Shown here: piece by piece, positions 34,328-42,052 of the stretch | Numbering within the stretch: the first letter of the stretch is position 1 | Layout: every line of letters begins with the position of its first letter | Assembly: GCA_016926595.1 (NCBI GenBank) | Contig: JAFGOG010000210.1 | Span: 1-42,052, forward strand | Length of the DNA stretch: 42,052 bases | Direction of reading: 5' to 3' | Source: Anaerolineae bacterium | Lineage (GTDB): Bacteria; Chloroflexota; Anaerolineae; JAAYZQ01 | Program-made: the position numbers and the translations under genes | Notes under the pieces: generated by a model | Told to the model about the DNA's origin: nothing | What the model saw: the letters and a program-made list of their open reading frames with translations, nothing else | The model's database searches: none

Positions 34328-35878
34328 CTACAACGGGATGTTCCCATGCTTCTTCGGCGGGTTCGAATCACGCTTGTTGCGCAGCATCTGCAACGCCTCG
34401 ATCAGCCGCGGCCGCGTTTCCTTGGGCTCGATCACGTCGTCGATATAGCCCCGCGCCGCCGCCACGTATGGGTTGGCGAACGTCTCGCGGTATTCATGTA
34501 CCAGCCGCGCACGCTCGGCATCTGGGTCGCTTGCCTGGGCTATCTGCTTTCGGAAAATGATGTTCACCGCGCCATCCGGCCCCATAACCGCGATCTCTGC
34601 CGAAGGCCAGGCGTAGTTGATGTCTCCGCGGATGTGCTTCGAGCTCATCACGTCATACGCCCCGCCATATGCTTTGCGGGTGATGATCGTTACCTTGGGC
34701 ACCGTCGCTTCGCAGTAGGCGTACAGCAGCTTGGCCCCGTTGCGGATGATGCCGCCGTGCTCTTGCGCTATCCCCGGCAGAAAGCCCGGCACATCCTCGA
34801 AGGTGATGATCGGGATGTTAAAACAGTCGCAAAAGCGCACAAACCGCGCCGCCTTGGTGCTCGAGTCGATGTCCAGCACCCCAGCTAGCACCATCGGCTG
34901 TTGAGCGACGATGCCCGCAGAAAAGCCTCCCAACCGGGCAAAACCGACGATGATATTCTGCGCCCAGTGCTCCTGTACCTCAAAGAAATCGCCATCGTCC
35001 ACCACCCGGCGGATCACTTCCTTAATGTCGTATGGCTTGTTGGGGTTGTCCGGGATGAGGCTGTTCAGCGCCTCATCCATCCGGTCAGGCGGGTCTTCAG
35101 TGGCCTCAAAAGGCGGGTCTTCCGTATTGTTCTGCGGGATGTAACTAATCAGCTTGCGGACTTGGTAAATACAGTCCTCCTCGTCTTCGGCAGCAAAGTG
35201 GGCCACGCCGCTCTTGGCATTGTGGACCATCGCCCCGCCCAGGTCTTCGGAGGTGACCTCCTCACGGGTAACGGCCTTGATCACATCCGGGCCGGTAATG
35301 TGCATGAAACTGGTCTTTTTGACCATCAGGATGAAATCGGTCATGGCTGGTGAGTAAACCGCCCCACCCGCGCACGGCCCCATAATGGCGCTGATCTGCG
35401 GCACTACGCCAGAGGCCAGCACATTGCGCAAAAAGACGTAAGCATAAGCAGCCAGGCTGACCACACCTTCCTGGATGCGTGCTCCGCCGGAGTCGTTGAG
35501 GCCGATAACCGGCGCGCCGTTCTTCATCGCCAGGTCCATCACCTTGCACACCTTCTCGGCGTGAACCTCGCCCAGCGACCCACCAAAGACGGTAAAGTCC
35601 TGGCTAAAGACGTAAACCAGCCGGCCGTCAACCTGCCCCCAGCCGGTGACAACGCTGTCGGCTAGGTACCTTTGCTCTTCGATGCCAAAGCCAACGGTGC
35701 GGTGAGTGACAAATGGATCGAGCTCGCGAAATGTGCCGGGGTCGAGCAGTTTGTCGATCCGTTCGCGGGCAGTGAGCTTGCCTTGGGCGTGCTGGCGGGC
35801 GATCCTTTCCCGGCCTCCGCCCTGCTCCGCTTGGGCGCGTATGTCGTAAAGCTTCTGGATCTTGCGGTCCACGGCCAT
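34328..35878 (-). CDS. Acyl-CoA carboxyltransferase beta subunit (PccB / transcarboxylase 12S)
   Basis: A 516-residue protein of normal length for PccB/12S. It starts [16 protein letters not shown]. The N-domain CoA site has [39 protein letters not shown] and [30 protein letters not shown] and the C-domain [11 protein letters not shown] and [16 protein letters not shown] are intact. A conserved Asp in DIDSS matches the propionyl-CoA-type substrate pocket. ATG at 35878 is preceded by GAGGAGAGGG; upstream codons lie in the leader. It is the first gene of an 11-gene run. Confidence 0.93.
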   Translation of the reverse strand: MAVDRKIQKLYDIRAQAEQGGGRERIARQHAQGKLTARERIDKLLDPGTFRELDPFVTHRTVGFGIEEQRYLADSVVTGWGQVDGRLVYVFSQDFTVFGGSLGEVHAEKVCKVMDLAMKNGAPVIGLNDSGGARIQEGVVSLAAYAYVFLRNVLASGVVPQISAIMGPCAGGAVYSPAMTDFILMVKKTSFMHITGPDVIKAVTREEVTSEDLGGAMVHNAKSGVAHFAAEDEEDCIYQVRKLISYIPQNNTEDPPFEATEDPPDRMDEALNSLIPDNPNKPYDIKEVIRRVVDDGDFFEVQEHWAQNIIVGFARLGGFSAGIVAQQPMVLAGVLDIDSSTKAARFVRFCDCFNIPIITFEDVPGFLPGIAQEHGGIIRNGAKLLYAYCEATVPKVTIITRKAYGGAYDVMSSKHIRGDINYAWPSAEIAVMGPDGAVNIIFRKQIAQASDPDAERARLVHEYRETFANPYVAAARGYIDDVIEPKETRPRLIEALQMLRNKRDSNPPKKHGNIPL

Positions 35879-35911
35879 TGTCCCTCTCCTCATCGGTGAA
35901 ATGACGGCTAC

Positions 35912-35940
35912 AGTATAGCACAAGGCCCCCAGCTTGACAA
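35912..35940 (-). promoter_or_regulatory. Promoter of the carboxyltransferase/mutase operon
   Basis: Minus-strand TTGTCA (35940-35935), 17-base spacer, TATACT (35917-35912). The start near 35905 gives a ~27-base leader with the AGGAGAGGG ribosome site. Confidence 0.82.
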
Positions 35941-35962
35941 CTGATCGTTGCGGGCAAGCGGC

Positions 35963-35991
35963 TTGACAGAATGCAGTCTTGTCAGTATGAT
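35963..35991 (+). promoter_or_regulatory. Promoter of the DUF4416 gene
   Basis: Perfect TTGACA (35963-35968), 17-base spacer, TATGAT (35986-35991), 20 bases before the ATG. It is back to back with the promoter at 35912-35940. Confidence 0.82.
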
Positions 35992-36010
35992 GGGTTGGGA
36001 GAGGTTGAAT

Positions 36011-36535
36011 ATGGGTACTGCTCGCGAACCAGCACCGGTCAAGCTGATCGCCAGCCTTCTAACTGGCGATCCCACTCTTCTGCCCAGAGTCAGAGCAACT
36101 CTGGTTTGTGCCTTTGGCCCGACGGATCTGGAAAGTGAGATCCTGGCCTTCGATCACACCGACTATTACGCCGCCGAATTCGGATCAGACCTACGGCGGC
36201 AGTTCGTGACCTTTGAGCGCCTCATCGCCCCGGAGGATTTGGCCGCCGTCAAGCGCCAAACCAACGAGCTGGAGCAGTCATTCGCTCAACAGGGACGGCG
36301 GCTGGTGAATATCGACCCAGGTTATGTCTCGTTGTCCAAGCTGGTCTTGGCGACCACCAAGGACCACGCTCACCGCCTTTACTTGGGTCAGGGTGTCTAC
36401 GGCGAGGTCACTCTGACCTATCAGCAGGGCCGCTTTCACCCCTGGCCTTGGACCTACTCCGATTATGCCAGTGACCGTTACTGTGCTCTTTTTGTGGAAA
36501 TCCGCAGGCGTTACAAAGCACAGCTTAGAGGGTAG
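36011..36535 (+). CDS. DUF4416 family protein
   Basis: A 174-residue protein of full family length. It begins [20 protein letters not shown] and has [20 protein letters not shown]. It also has [40 protein letters not shown] and [13 protein letters not shown] with WPWTYSDY. The family is widespread in anaerobes, and no biochemical role is established, so none is given. ATG at 36011 follows GGGAGAGG; the frame upstream lies in the promoter. The gene is monocistronic, and the next gene is convergent 7 bases after its stop. Confidence 0.85.
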   Translation: MGTAREPAPVKLIASLLTGDPTLLPRVRATLVCAFGPTDLESEILAFDHTDYYAAEFGSDLRRQFVTFERLIAPEDLAAVKRQTNELEQSFAQQGRRLVNIDPGYVSLSKLVLATTKDHAHRLYLGQGVYGEVTLTYQQGRFHPWPWTYSDYASDRYCALFVEIRRRYKAQLRG

Positions 36536-36542
36536 AGCAGGA

Positions 36543-37763
36543 CTATTCGACGAGAAGCTGAACCTCTGACACCAGGCTGTCGTAATTCCAGCCTGAAGCA
36601 TAGATTTTCAGGCCGGTGACATGCGCCGGCTTGTTGTCGCCTAACAGGATTAACAGGTTACCCGACTCGTAAGGGAACCACACATCCTGGGGGATTTGTT
36701 TTCCGCTCGGCCGCCCCCATGGATCGGGGCCAATGGCATAGCCGGCCTGGTTTTGATAGTAGAAACCATGCGTCCAGAACTTGTCATTGCCCCATCTATC
36801 TTTATAATCTAGTCGGACGATGATTGGGAACTCGGAGCTCTGCAGACCTCCGCCCGACAGACTTTGAAAACTTAGCTTGACATCGAGTACCACCTCGAGC
36901 CGCGCGAAATCGCGCACGTCGTAATCGAGTAGTTGCTGGATAAAGGCCTCGGTGTGGTTGCCGTTGTCCGGTTCGCGCCGTACAAGGCGGACAGCTTTCC
37001 GACCTCCCTCTTCAACCTGTTCAATAGCCGGCGGTTTTACAGACGTGGTCAATACTACGGTGTCGCTCACCCAGGCAGTTTCGAGCGGCTCTTGAAAGTT
37101 GCCATTCACCAGCAAGTTCTGCACGGCCGGCATGGGTGTGGACGGAACGCCATCCAATCCGACCTGGCTGCGTGTCCCCTGAACCAGGATAATCTGGGGC
37201 GAGCCATTCCCCACCACTGCTTGTCCTCGCACGACCGTCACCTGTGTTCCCTCGTTGGTCACCCCGATCCGGTAGCTGCCCTCTTGCAGGGAGATGTCTG
37301 TATGGGGCGTTAGTACCTGAAAGTCGATGGCCCGTTCGGCCGGTGAGCGCGGCGCAACGCCCGCCCGCACCAGGCCTCCCGTGAGGTTCAGGTGGATCGC
37401 ATCAGGGCGGTCGCTTACCCCAAAGCGGGGGGTTTGCATCCTTTCCAAGATCAAGTCTGTGTTGCTGTACACGATGAGAAGGCTGCGCTCAAAGAGGTCC
37501 AGTGTGGCGCTGGATGTGGCGTCGGTGATCACCTGGTCACCTTGCGCCAAGGTGGTAGCCTGCGTGACCCCAATCGGCTCGCTCCCCTTGGCTTTCTGAA
37601 CGAGGATGGTACCGCCGATCACCTGTAGCTGGGCTTCTTGGCTTTCGCTGGCGTTGATCAGATAGGATCGAAGCCCCAACGGCGTACCGATTGCCAGGAC
37701 CCAACACGCGGCAAAGGCGATCCATAGAACTATCCAGGCGATCCGTTCCGGGTTCTTGCGCAT
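36543..37763 (-). CDS. FecR-domain membrane-anchored protein
   Basis: A 406-residue protein. Residues ~8-32 (IAWIVLWIAFAACWVLAIG) form a membrane anchor. Residues ~45-200 form a FecR-like domain: IGGTILVQKA, TLAQGDQVITDATSSATLDL, GVTNEGTQVTVVRGQAVVGN. Residues ~215-406 form a jelly-roll-like region (NLLVNGNFQEPLETAWVSD, FYYQNQAGYAIGPDPWGRPS) resembling a carbohydrate-binding module. It probably faces outside. It starts directly after the acylphosphatase stop (TAG then ATG) and is convergent with DUF4416. Unlike iron-regulatory FecR, no sigma factor or TonB gene is near. Confidence 0.75.
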   Translation of the reverse strand: MRKNPERIAWIVLWIAFAACWVLAIGTPLGLRSYLINASESQEAQLQVIGGTILVQKAKGSEPIGVTQATTLAQGDQVITDATSSATLDLFERSLLIVYSNTDLILERMQTPRFGVSDRPDAIHLNLTGGLVRAGVAPRSPAERAIDFQVLTPHTDISLQEGSYRIGVTNEGTQVTVVRGQAVVGNGSPQIILVQGTRSQVGLDGVPSTPMPAVQNLLVNGNFQEPLETAWVSDTVVLTTSVKPPAIEQVEEGGRKAVRLVRREPDNGNHTEAFIQQLLDYDVRDFARLEVVLDVKLSFQSLSGGGLQSSEFPIIVRLDYKDRWGNDKFWTHGFYYQNQAGYAIGPDPWGRPSGKQIPQDVWFPYESGNLLILLGDNKPAHVTGLKIYASGWNYDSLVSEVQLLVE

Positions 37764-38045
37764 CTAGTAGCGCACCTCGAAACGCTCGAATTCGTCGGTT
37801 GGCGTCAGCCATTGGACATCTACGCCCGTGACAAATGCAACTCGCGGCCCAACCCGGAGGAAGGCCAGCAGCTCATCAACGGCTGCCCGCTGTCCCTCGG
37901 CCACAACCTCGACGCTCTCGTCCCAGCGGTTACGAGCATATCCGGTTACACCAAGCTCACGCGCGCGCTGCACAGTATAGTAACGAAAGCTGACGCCTTG
38001 CACCCGCCCATGGACGATGGCGTGCAGGCGGACTTCTACAGGCAT
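37764..38045 (-). CDS. acyP: Acylphosphatase
   Basis: A 93-residue protein of standard length that hydrolyses acyl phosphates. It has LHAIVHGRVQGVSFRYYTVQ, with the phosphate-binding loop Arg (R in GVSFR), and GYARNRWDESVEVVAEG with the catalytic Asn. ATG at 38045 is chosen; the ORF reads further upstream through its own promoter and a terminator, which is not coding. It is co-transcribed with the FecR-domain gene. The physiological substrate is unknown, as usual for the family. Confidence 0.92.
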   Translation of the reverse strand: MPVEVRLHAIVHGRVQGVSFRYYTVQRARELGVTGYARNRWDESVEVVAEGQRAAVDELLAFLRVGPRVAFVTGVDVQWLTPTDEFERFEVRY

Positions 38046-38069
38046 CTCGTTCTCTCTGTCATAAGCCTG

Positions 38070-38097
38070 ATTATAGCACGAGTAGAGCGAGATGCAA
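38070..38097 (-). promoter_or_regulatory. Promoter of acyP-FecR genes
   Basis: Minus-strand TTGCAT (38097-38092), 16-base spacer, perfect TATAAT (38075-38070). The -35 box overlaps the T-run of the terminator of the upstream PA14 gene. Confidence 0.78.
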
Positions 38098-38140
38098 AAA
38101 AGACGCAGGCCAGCCCCTCGCTCCCAGCCGGCCTGCCTCT
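38096..38140 (-). terminator. Terminator of the PA14-domain gene
   Basis: On the minus strand GCAGGCCGGC pairs with GCTGGCCTGC (10 pairs, one G-U). After one mismatch, AGA pairs with TCT, and six Ts follow. It begins 25 bases after the PA14 gene stop. Confidence 0.82.
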
Positions 38141-38164
38141 GCCCCTCACTGAGAACCTGGACGT

Positions 38165-39682
38165 CTACCGGCCTAGTAGTTCCACCCATACGTGGATGCG
38201 GGCTTGTAGGGTCGCTTCAAAATACTCGACTTTGATGGTATGCAGTCCCTCGTCGAGATAAATGTCCGCAGTCTTGTCGTCGACAGGGCCATCCTCCCAG
38301 GCGCGGATCAGTCGCCGTTCGTCCACCCACACGCGGGCGCCATCGTCCACCGTCAGGTGGAAACGATAATTGCCGGACTGGAACCACCTGCTTTGCGTCC
38401 ATCGCGCCGAAAAGTTGTCCGCTGGAACGGATGGACCGGGTGAGCCAGGTCCCCAATCCAGGTTCAGTTCCGATCCTATGTATTCCTGGACAAGCACCGG
38501 ATTTCCGTCTAGCTTCCGATTGTCAAAGTACTCGCCATACCACATACTGGGTGGCGCCGGCGTACTGGTCGTCGGCGTCGGGGTTGGCTCTACAACCTGC
38601 GACCAATCAAACTTGATCAGGGCTCCGCCGAGATTTTCATAGTATTCAATCCGCAGAGTGTGTGTACCTTGCGTCAGGTATAGATCGGCCACATAGGACG
38701 CTTGTCCGTCGTGCCACTCGTCGATCAAGAGAGTGTTGTCAACCCACAGGCGGGCGCCGTCGTCGACAGTGAGCGTGAAATGGAAGATCCCGTCCCGGAA
38801 CTGCCGGGCGCGCGTCCATCGTGCCGAGAACCCATTCATAGGGATGGCCGGCGCCGGCGAGCCCTCACCCCAGCTAAAGTCGACATACCCGTCATTGCGG
38901 ATGAGCACCGGATCACCCTGTAGCTCGCGGTTGGCGAAATATTCACCGCGCCAATCGGTGATCACAAGGGCAGTAGGCGTAAGAGTCGGAGTTGGGGTGT
39001 CGGTGGGCGGTATCGGCGTGGAAGTATCGGTGGGCAGCAACGGTGTGGGCGTACTGGTCGGCAGGGCAGTTAGCACCGGCACCGTATTGGTGGGAGTGGG
39101 CGCCACCAATGTGAACCGGGTAATGGCTTCCATATTCGAGCGGGTGCCTCGCCCAATTACATCGGCCCACGGTTGTCCCATCCAGCGGGCTTCGTTGGGG
39201 AAGGTAAAGGCAGTACGGATGTTGCCTGCCTCGTCGGCTACTGCCGCTGCATATGAGAATCCCCGGCCTGCCCCTTCTTGTGGCGAACGGAGAAAGACAA
39301 AGACCGGCTCTCCCGGCCACCAACCCTGACCAGTGACGGTGACCAAGGCGTTGATGTAGCCTTCCGTCGGATTGGCCGTGATCTGAGCCTGGCCCGGTAC
39401 ACCCGGCGAAGTTGTCTGGCCCGGGCCGACTAATGTGGCTAAAGGAGTCGCAGAACTGATGACAGGAGGAATGGCAGGTGCATTGCGCCTCAACAGGAAA
39501 ACAAGTAGAATTGCTAAGACGCACACAACCGCCGTGGCGAGTAGCGTCAAGGCTGCCACCGTATATCCAGAGATACCCCGAGAGGCGGGCTCCCCCTCTG
39601 GGTAATAGGCAGGCAGGGTCCAGGTGTCCTGTTCGTGCGACGACAATTGATCTGGCTGAGTCTGAGTCCTACGGACAGTCAC
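38165..39682 (-). CDS. Membrane-anchored protein with two PA14 domains
   Basis: About 505 residues. A short cytoplasmic N-terminus is followed by one membrane helix (VAALTLLATAVVCVLAILLV, ~40-60). An Ig-like region then contains GYINALVTVTGQGWWPGEPV, followed by a Thr/Pro-rich linker (TPTPLLPTDTSTPIPPTDTP). Two PA14-like repeats follow: WRGEYFANRELQGDPVLI...FSARWTRARQF...LTVDDGARLWVD and WYGEYFDNRKLDGNPVLV...FSARWTQSRWF...LTVDDGARVWVD. A second TPTPTT linker separates them. It is an extracellular, probably sugar-binding surface protein. GTG at 39682 is five bases after AGGGAGG; the frame begins slightly upstream without support. Confidence 0.84.
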   Translation of the reverse strand: MTVRRTQTQPDQLSSHEQDTWTLPAYYPEGEPASRGISGYTVAALTLLATAVVCVLAILLVFLLRRNAPAIPPVISSATPLATLVGPGQTTSPGVPGQAQITANPTEGYINALVTVTGQGWWPGEPVFVFLRSPQEGAGRGFSYAAAVADEAGNIRTAFTFPNEARWMGQPWADVIGRGTRSNMEAITRFTLVAPTPTNTVPVLTALPTSTPTPLLPTDTSTPIPPTDTPTPTLTPTALVITDWRGEYFANRELQGDPVLIRNDGYVDFSWGEGSPAPAIPMNGFSARWTRARQFRDGIFHFTLTVDDGARLWVDNTLLIDEWHDGQASYVADLYLTQGTHTLRIEYYENLGGALIKFDWSQVVEPTPTPTTSTPAPPSMWYGEYFDNRKLDGNPVLVQEYIGSELNLDWGPGSPGPSVPADNFSARWTQSRWFQSGNYRFHLTVDDGARVWVDERRLIRAWEDGPVDDKTADIYLDEGLHTIKVEYFEATLQARIHVWVELLGR

Positions 39683-41330
39683 AACAACCTCCCTTACCAA
39701 GTCCGTCCCCTATACTATAACGTCCGGGACCCGTCTCCAGTTCCGCTCCACCTGACCGCGAATAAGCAGTTAGCCATTTCCTCGTCACGGGCTGATTTTC
39801 GCCCAAAAAGGTTCCCATAACCCTTGACGGCTTGCGAAACTCCTTGTCGCCAGCGGCGCACCGAACACGGACAACCTGATACCCATCTTCGACGGTGAGC
39901 GTTGCTGCCAACTTCAGGTCCGCCAGCAGGCCACGCTTTTCCTCAAAGCTCGCTGCGGCCAGGTCAACCCCCTGTGCGACTTTGGCGGCGAACCGTTGCA
40001 GGCCAACGATCTGCTCGTTTGTTATGCTCGCCGTCTGCATTTGGGCCACAAGGCCGGCCCGCTGGTGCTCCAAGGCCGCAATCGTCGTGTCCAGTTGGGT
40101 TTTCTTGGCGGTCAGCACGCCCTTTGAGAAATCACCCCCGACATATAGATCAAGCAGGCGCCCTAACTGGCGGCGATTCTCGGCCAGCAGGTCGTCAACG
40201 ATCTTCATCCTTTCCAGGATCGGAGCATTGGCTCGCTGACACTCGGCGGCATACTGTCTCAATCCCTTTTCCAGCGACGCAGGGTTGGTCAGTGTTTCTT
40301 TGACCCATGCCCACACTTCGCTGTCAACCTGGTCAGTCGCAAACGAGGGCAACCGGCACCGCTTGCCGTGCTCGTCGTTGCTGCCACAACAGTTATAGTA
40401 CCGATATACCTTCCCGTCTACGGTTTTGCCACTACCCGCGACCGCCTTGTTGCACAGGCCACAGCGTACACGGCCAGCCAGCAGGTATTCATATTTGCGC
40501 GGAACCTTCCGGCGGGTCTTGTCCATCTTGCCTGCCTTTGCCTCTTCCCAAATATCGGAGGCCACGATTGCCGGCACCTGCACAGTGACACCTGCATAGC
40601 GCCAAGTCCCGGTGTAGGTTTCGTTTTGCATGATACTGGTGACGGCCCCCGCCCACCATCCTCCCAACCGTTCCCTGCTACATTTCCAATGCGTATCGGC
40701 CCACGTTGGCACCCCCATTTCGTTCAATCGGCGTGCTATGGCCCGGTAAGACATTGGCCCGCTCTCACCATCGCCATAAATATACCATATGAACATCAGG
40801 CGGACAATTTGCGCTTCCGGCTCGTACACGACAAGCACAGTCCGCCCGTTGACATCCTTTTCCAGCCGATAGCCATACGGCGGCCCGCCGTTCCCCATTA
40901 CCTGTCCATCCTTTGCCTTCAGCAATCGCGCCCGCGTTGTGCGCTCGGCTGTCTTCGCCCGCTCGTATTCAGCCACAACTGCTTTGACGTGCTTCATAAA
41001 GTCGCCTTCGGGCGTATCTGGATACTCCCCCAAGACATACTCGATACCCACCCCGGCCCGTCTCAACTCTTCCTCCACAATCAACTGCTTGGCGAGGTTG
41101 CGGCTCAGTCGGTCTAGCTCGCGAGGTATCAGAACGTCGAAAGCGCCAGCCGCTGCCATTTCCCTGATACGGGTTAGCCCTTCCAGCTCAAAGGATGCGC
41201 CGCTCGCGCCTTTGTCGTCTTCTTGAACCTCTGCCACGATCTGATACCCTCTGCTCAGAGCGTATTCCCGCGCCATTTCTAGTTGGCCGGCGAGGTGCTG
41301 GCCACCCGCTATCCGATCCGTACTCGCCAC
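39669..41330 (-). CDS. Large serine recombinase, truncated at the catalytic N-terminus
   Basis: About 553 residues from GTG 41330, where the recognisable sequence starts. The resolvase domain lacks its first strand. It begins ASTDRIAGG then LAGQLEMAREYALSRGYQI, and has the active-site helix motif ELDRLSRN. The nucleophile Ser (in STDR) is present, but the catalytic Arg normally two residues before it is replaced (VVAS). A recombinase domain follows (GNGGPPYGYRLEKD, MSYRAIARRLNEMGVPTW, IMQNETYTGTWRYAG). Then come a zinc ribbon (RVRCGLCNKAVAG...YNCCGSND...RCRLPSF) and a coiled-coil tail. There is no ribosome site. The C-terminal ~15 residues run into the PA14 gene leader. It is probably an inactive remnant or half of a chimeric junction. 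Confidence 0.8.
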   Translation of the reverse strand: MASTDRIAGGQHLAGQLEMAREYALSRGYQIVAEVQEDDKGASGASFELEGLTRIREMAAAGAFDVLIPRELDRLSRNLAKQLIVEEELRRAGVGIEYVLGEYPDTPEGDFMKHVKAVVAEYERAKTAERTTRARLLKAKDGQVMGNGGPPYGYRLEKDVNGRTVLVVYEPEAQIVRLMFIWYIYGDGESGPMSYRAIARRLNEMGVPTWADTHWKCSRERLGGWWAGAVTSIMQNETYTGTWRYAGVTVQVPAIVASDIWEEAKAGKMDKTRRKVPRKYEYLLAGRVRCGLCNKAVAGSGKTVDGKVYRYYNCCGSNDEHGKRCRLPSFATDQVDSEVWAWVKETLTNPASLEKGLRQYAAECQRANAPILERMKIVDDLLAENRRQLGRLLDLYVGGDFSKGVLTAKKTQLDTTIAALEHQRAGLVAQMQTASITNEQIVGLQRFAAKVAQGVDLAAASFEEKRGLLADLKLAATLTVEDGYQVVRVRCAAGDKEFRKPSRVMGTFLGENQPVTRKWLTAYSRSGGAELETGPGRYSIGDGLGKGGCCDCP

Positions 41331-42052
41331 GACGTGCAGATCTGGCGCAACCTCGACTGGGAGGGCGCTTTCCGGTTGACTGCCTTGAGCGGGCGGATCG
41401 ACCCGGTGGCCATGCGCAGTTTCTTCAAGTACACCCGGCAGCACGGGGGCGTGGTGTTCATGAGCCACGCTACGGCAGCCAAGGTCGGCGGCGACTTTGA
41501 CGGCGACAACTTTCAGATTATGCCGGTCTCGCGGCAGCACAAGCCGCTGGCCGAGATCCGCAACCCCAACCGCGACTGGTCTGACCTGACGCCGCTGGTC
41601 GAGCAGGTGCGCCGCGAGGGTTGGGGCCAGGAGGTAACCACGCCCAAGGTCAAGCGCCGCTTGGCGACCCACGTCGCCCCGGAACGATCGGAAGATGTGA
41701 CCGGCAGGAACCGTCCCTGGCTGGCATCGGCCGCCATCCACCAAGGTGGCCACCGCCAGGCGTTTCTGGCAGATGCTGACCGGCACCTGGATGCGCAAGC
41801 CCTGGACGCTGAGGCCCGGCAGACGACTGTCCAAACCCTCGCCGACGCTGCCCAACACCCCGACCAGAGCCTGGACGCCGCCGTCGAGATTGCCCAGGCC
41901 CACGGTTTTGACGCCCATGCGTGGCTTACTGGGCGAGAGCCAGACCTGTTCGCTCTCGCGAGAGCCTACAACCGCGAGCAGCTGGCCCGCCAGGCGCTGA
42001 AGAACATGGACTCGGACCTGGGCCAGATCGTCTACACCATCTCCCGGGTCAA
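41283..42052 (+). CDS. Fragment of an RNA-polymerase-like (DFDGD, double-psi barrel) protein
   Basis: An uninterrupted plus-strand frame from just after a stop at 41280-41282 to the window edge, about 256 codons, without a plausible start. Codon third positions are strongly GC-rich, as expected of coding DNA. It reads LATRYPIRTRHDVQIW, GGVVFMSHATAAKVGGDFDG and DNFQIMPVS (DFDGD at 41493-41507). Near the edge it reads NMDSDLGQIVYTISRV. DFDGD plus a preceding RxP and a later DxLGQI resemble the catalytic barrel of RNA polymerase beta-prime and of YonO/QDE-1-type single-chain polymerases. The first ~48 bases overlap the recombinase frame, so the true gene part may begin near 41331. Its 5' part is missing. 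Family assignment is tentative. Confidence 0.55.
   Translation, partial: MAGEVLATRYPIRTRHDVQIWRNLDWEGAFRLTALSGRIDPVAMRSFFKYTRQHGGVVFMSHATAAKVGGDFDGDNFQIMPVSRQHKPLAEIRNPNRDWSDLTPLVEQVRREGWGQEVTTPKVKRRLATHVAPERSEDVTGRNRPWLASAAIHQGGHRQAFLADADRHLDAQALDAEARQTTVQTLADAAQHPDQSLDAAVEIAQAHGFDAHAWLTGREPDLFALARAYNREQLARQALKNMDSDLGQIVYTISRV

Noticed and set aside
39773..41279. 8-bp direct repeat GCCATTTC at 39773-39780 and 41272-41279, near both ends of the recombinase, as possible att sites.
   Set aside because: An 8-bp match between two ~100-bp zones is quite likely by chance, and the right copy lies in conserved recombinase coding sequence (the EMAR codons).
41331..41918. Minus-strand extension of the recombinase frame to 41918 (749 residues in all).
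   Set aside because: The extra N-terminal sequence has no recombinase features and is antisense to the GC3-rich polymerase-like frame; it is a high-GC shadow.

Overview
The window looks like a piece of a GC-rich, free-living bacterial chromosome, most probably a Chloroflexota (Anaerolineae-type) organism or metagenome contig. This is inferred from gene content: LipM-type octanoyltransferase, a FemX-like transferase, DUF503 and DUF4416 proteins, a membrane-arm-only nuo operon and a methylmalonyl-CoA module. No rRNA or other phylogenetic marker settles it. Nearly all of the window is ordinary chromosome; only the last ~2.4 kb looks mobile or rearranged.

Left part (1-12.3 kb): a Fur/PerR-type regulator with a consensus promoter and a 13-bp palindromic operator, a decayed Fic-protein remnant, and tRNA-Arg(CCG). 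Then comes a large minus-strand pyrimidine locus read from 9.7 kb down to 1.4 kb: dtd, a pyrF-pyrE fusion, an internal promoter plus a terminator hairpin in the pyrC leader, pyrC, pyrB, pyrD, pyrK, malQ and an EamA transporter. PyrC and PyrB resemble the dihydroorotase and aspartate transcarbamylase domains of eukaryotic CAD and stand in the same order. Divergent from this are lipM and a DUF503 gene, then tRNA-Glu(CTC) and a FemX-like gene.

Middle part (12.3-24.9 kb, mostly plus strand): a seven-gene nuo operon (A, H, J, K, L, M, N) encoding only membrane subunits of complex I. No peripheral-arm gene is present. It is followed by a tiny Cys-rich membrane protein flanked by near-identical strong hairpins, a YugP-like Zn metallopeptidase coupled to a Cys-rich mini-protein (minus strand), two small membrane proteins, gyrB and a deoxynucleoside kinase.

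Right part (25.0-35.9 kb, minus strand): an eleven-gene run from one good promoter. It encodes an acyl-CoA carboxyltransferase (12S/PccB type), a TPR protein, a cupin, a pyruvate-type carboxyltransferase (5S type), a biotin carrier (1.3S type), a methylmalonyl-CoA mutase large subunit, a winged-helix regulator, methylmalonyl-CoA epimerase, a second mutase large subunit with isobutyryl-CoA-mutase-type specificity residues, a B12-binding small subunit and the MeaB chaperone. No biotin carboxylase gene is present. The set therefore resembles the Wood-Werkman transcarboxylase cycle as much as a propionyl-CoA carboxylase pathway.

End (35.9-42.05 kb): a DUF4416 gene, then minus-strand genes for a FecR-domain membrane protein, acylphosphatase and a two-PA14-domain membrane-anchored surface protein. 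A large serine recombinase truncated at its catalytic N-terminus follows. It abuts, on the opposite strand, the 3'-open fragment of a protein with a DFDGD motif resembling the double-psi beta-barrel active site of RNA polymerases (YonO/QDE-1-like). The junction at about 41,283-41,345 is either a real insertion/rearrangement or an assembly chimera.
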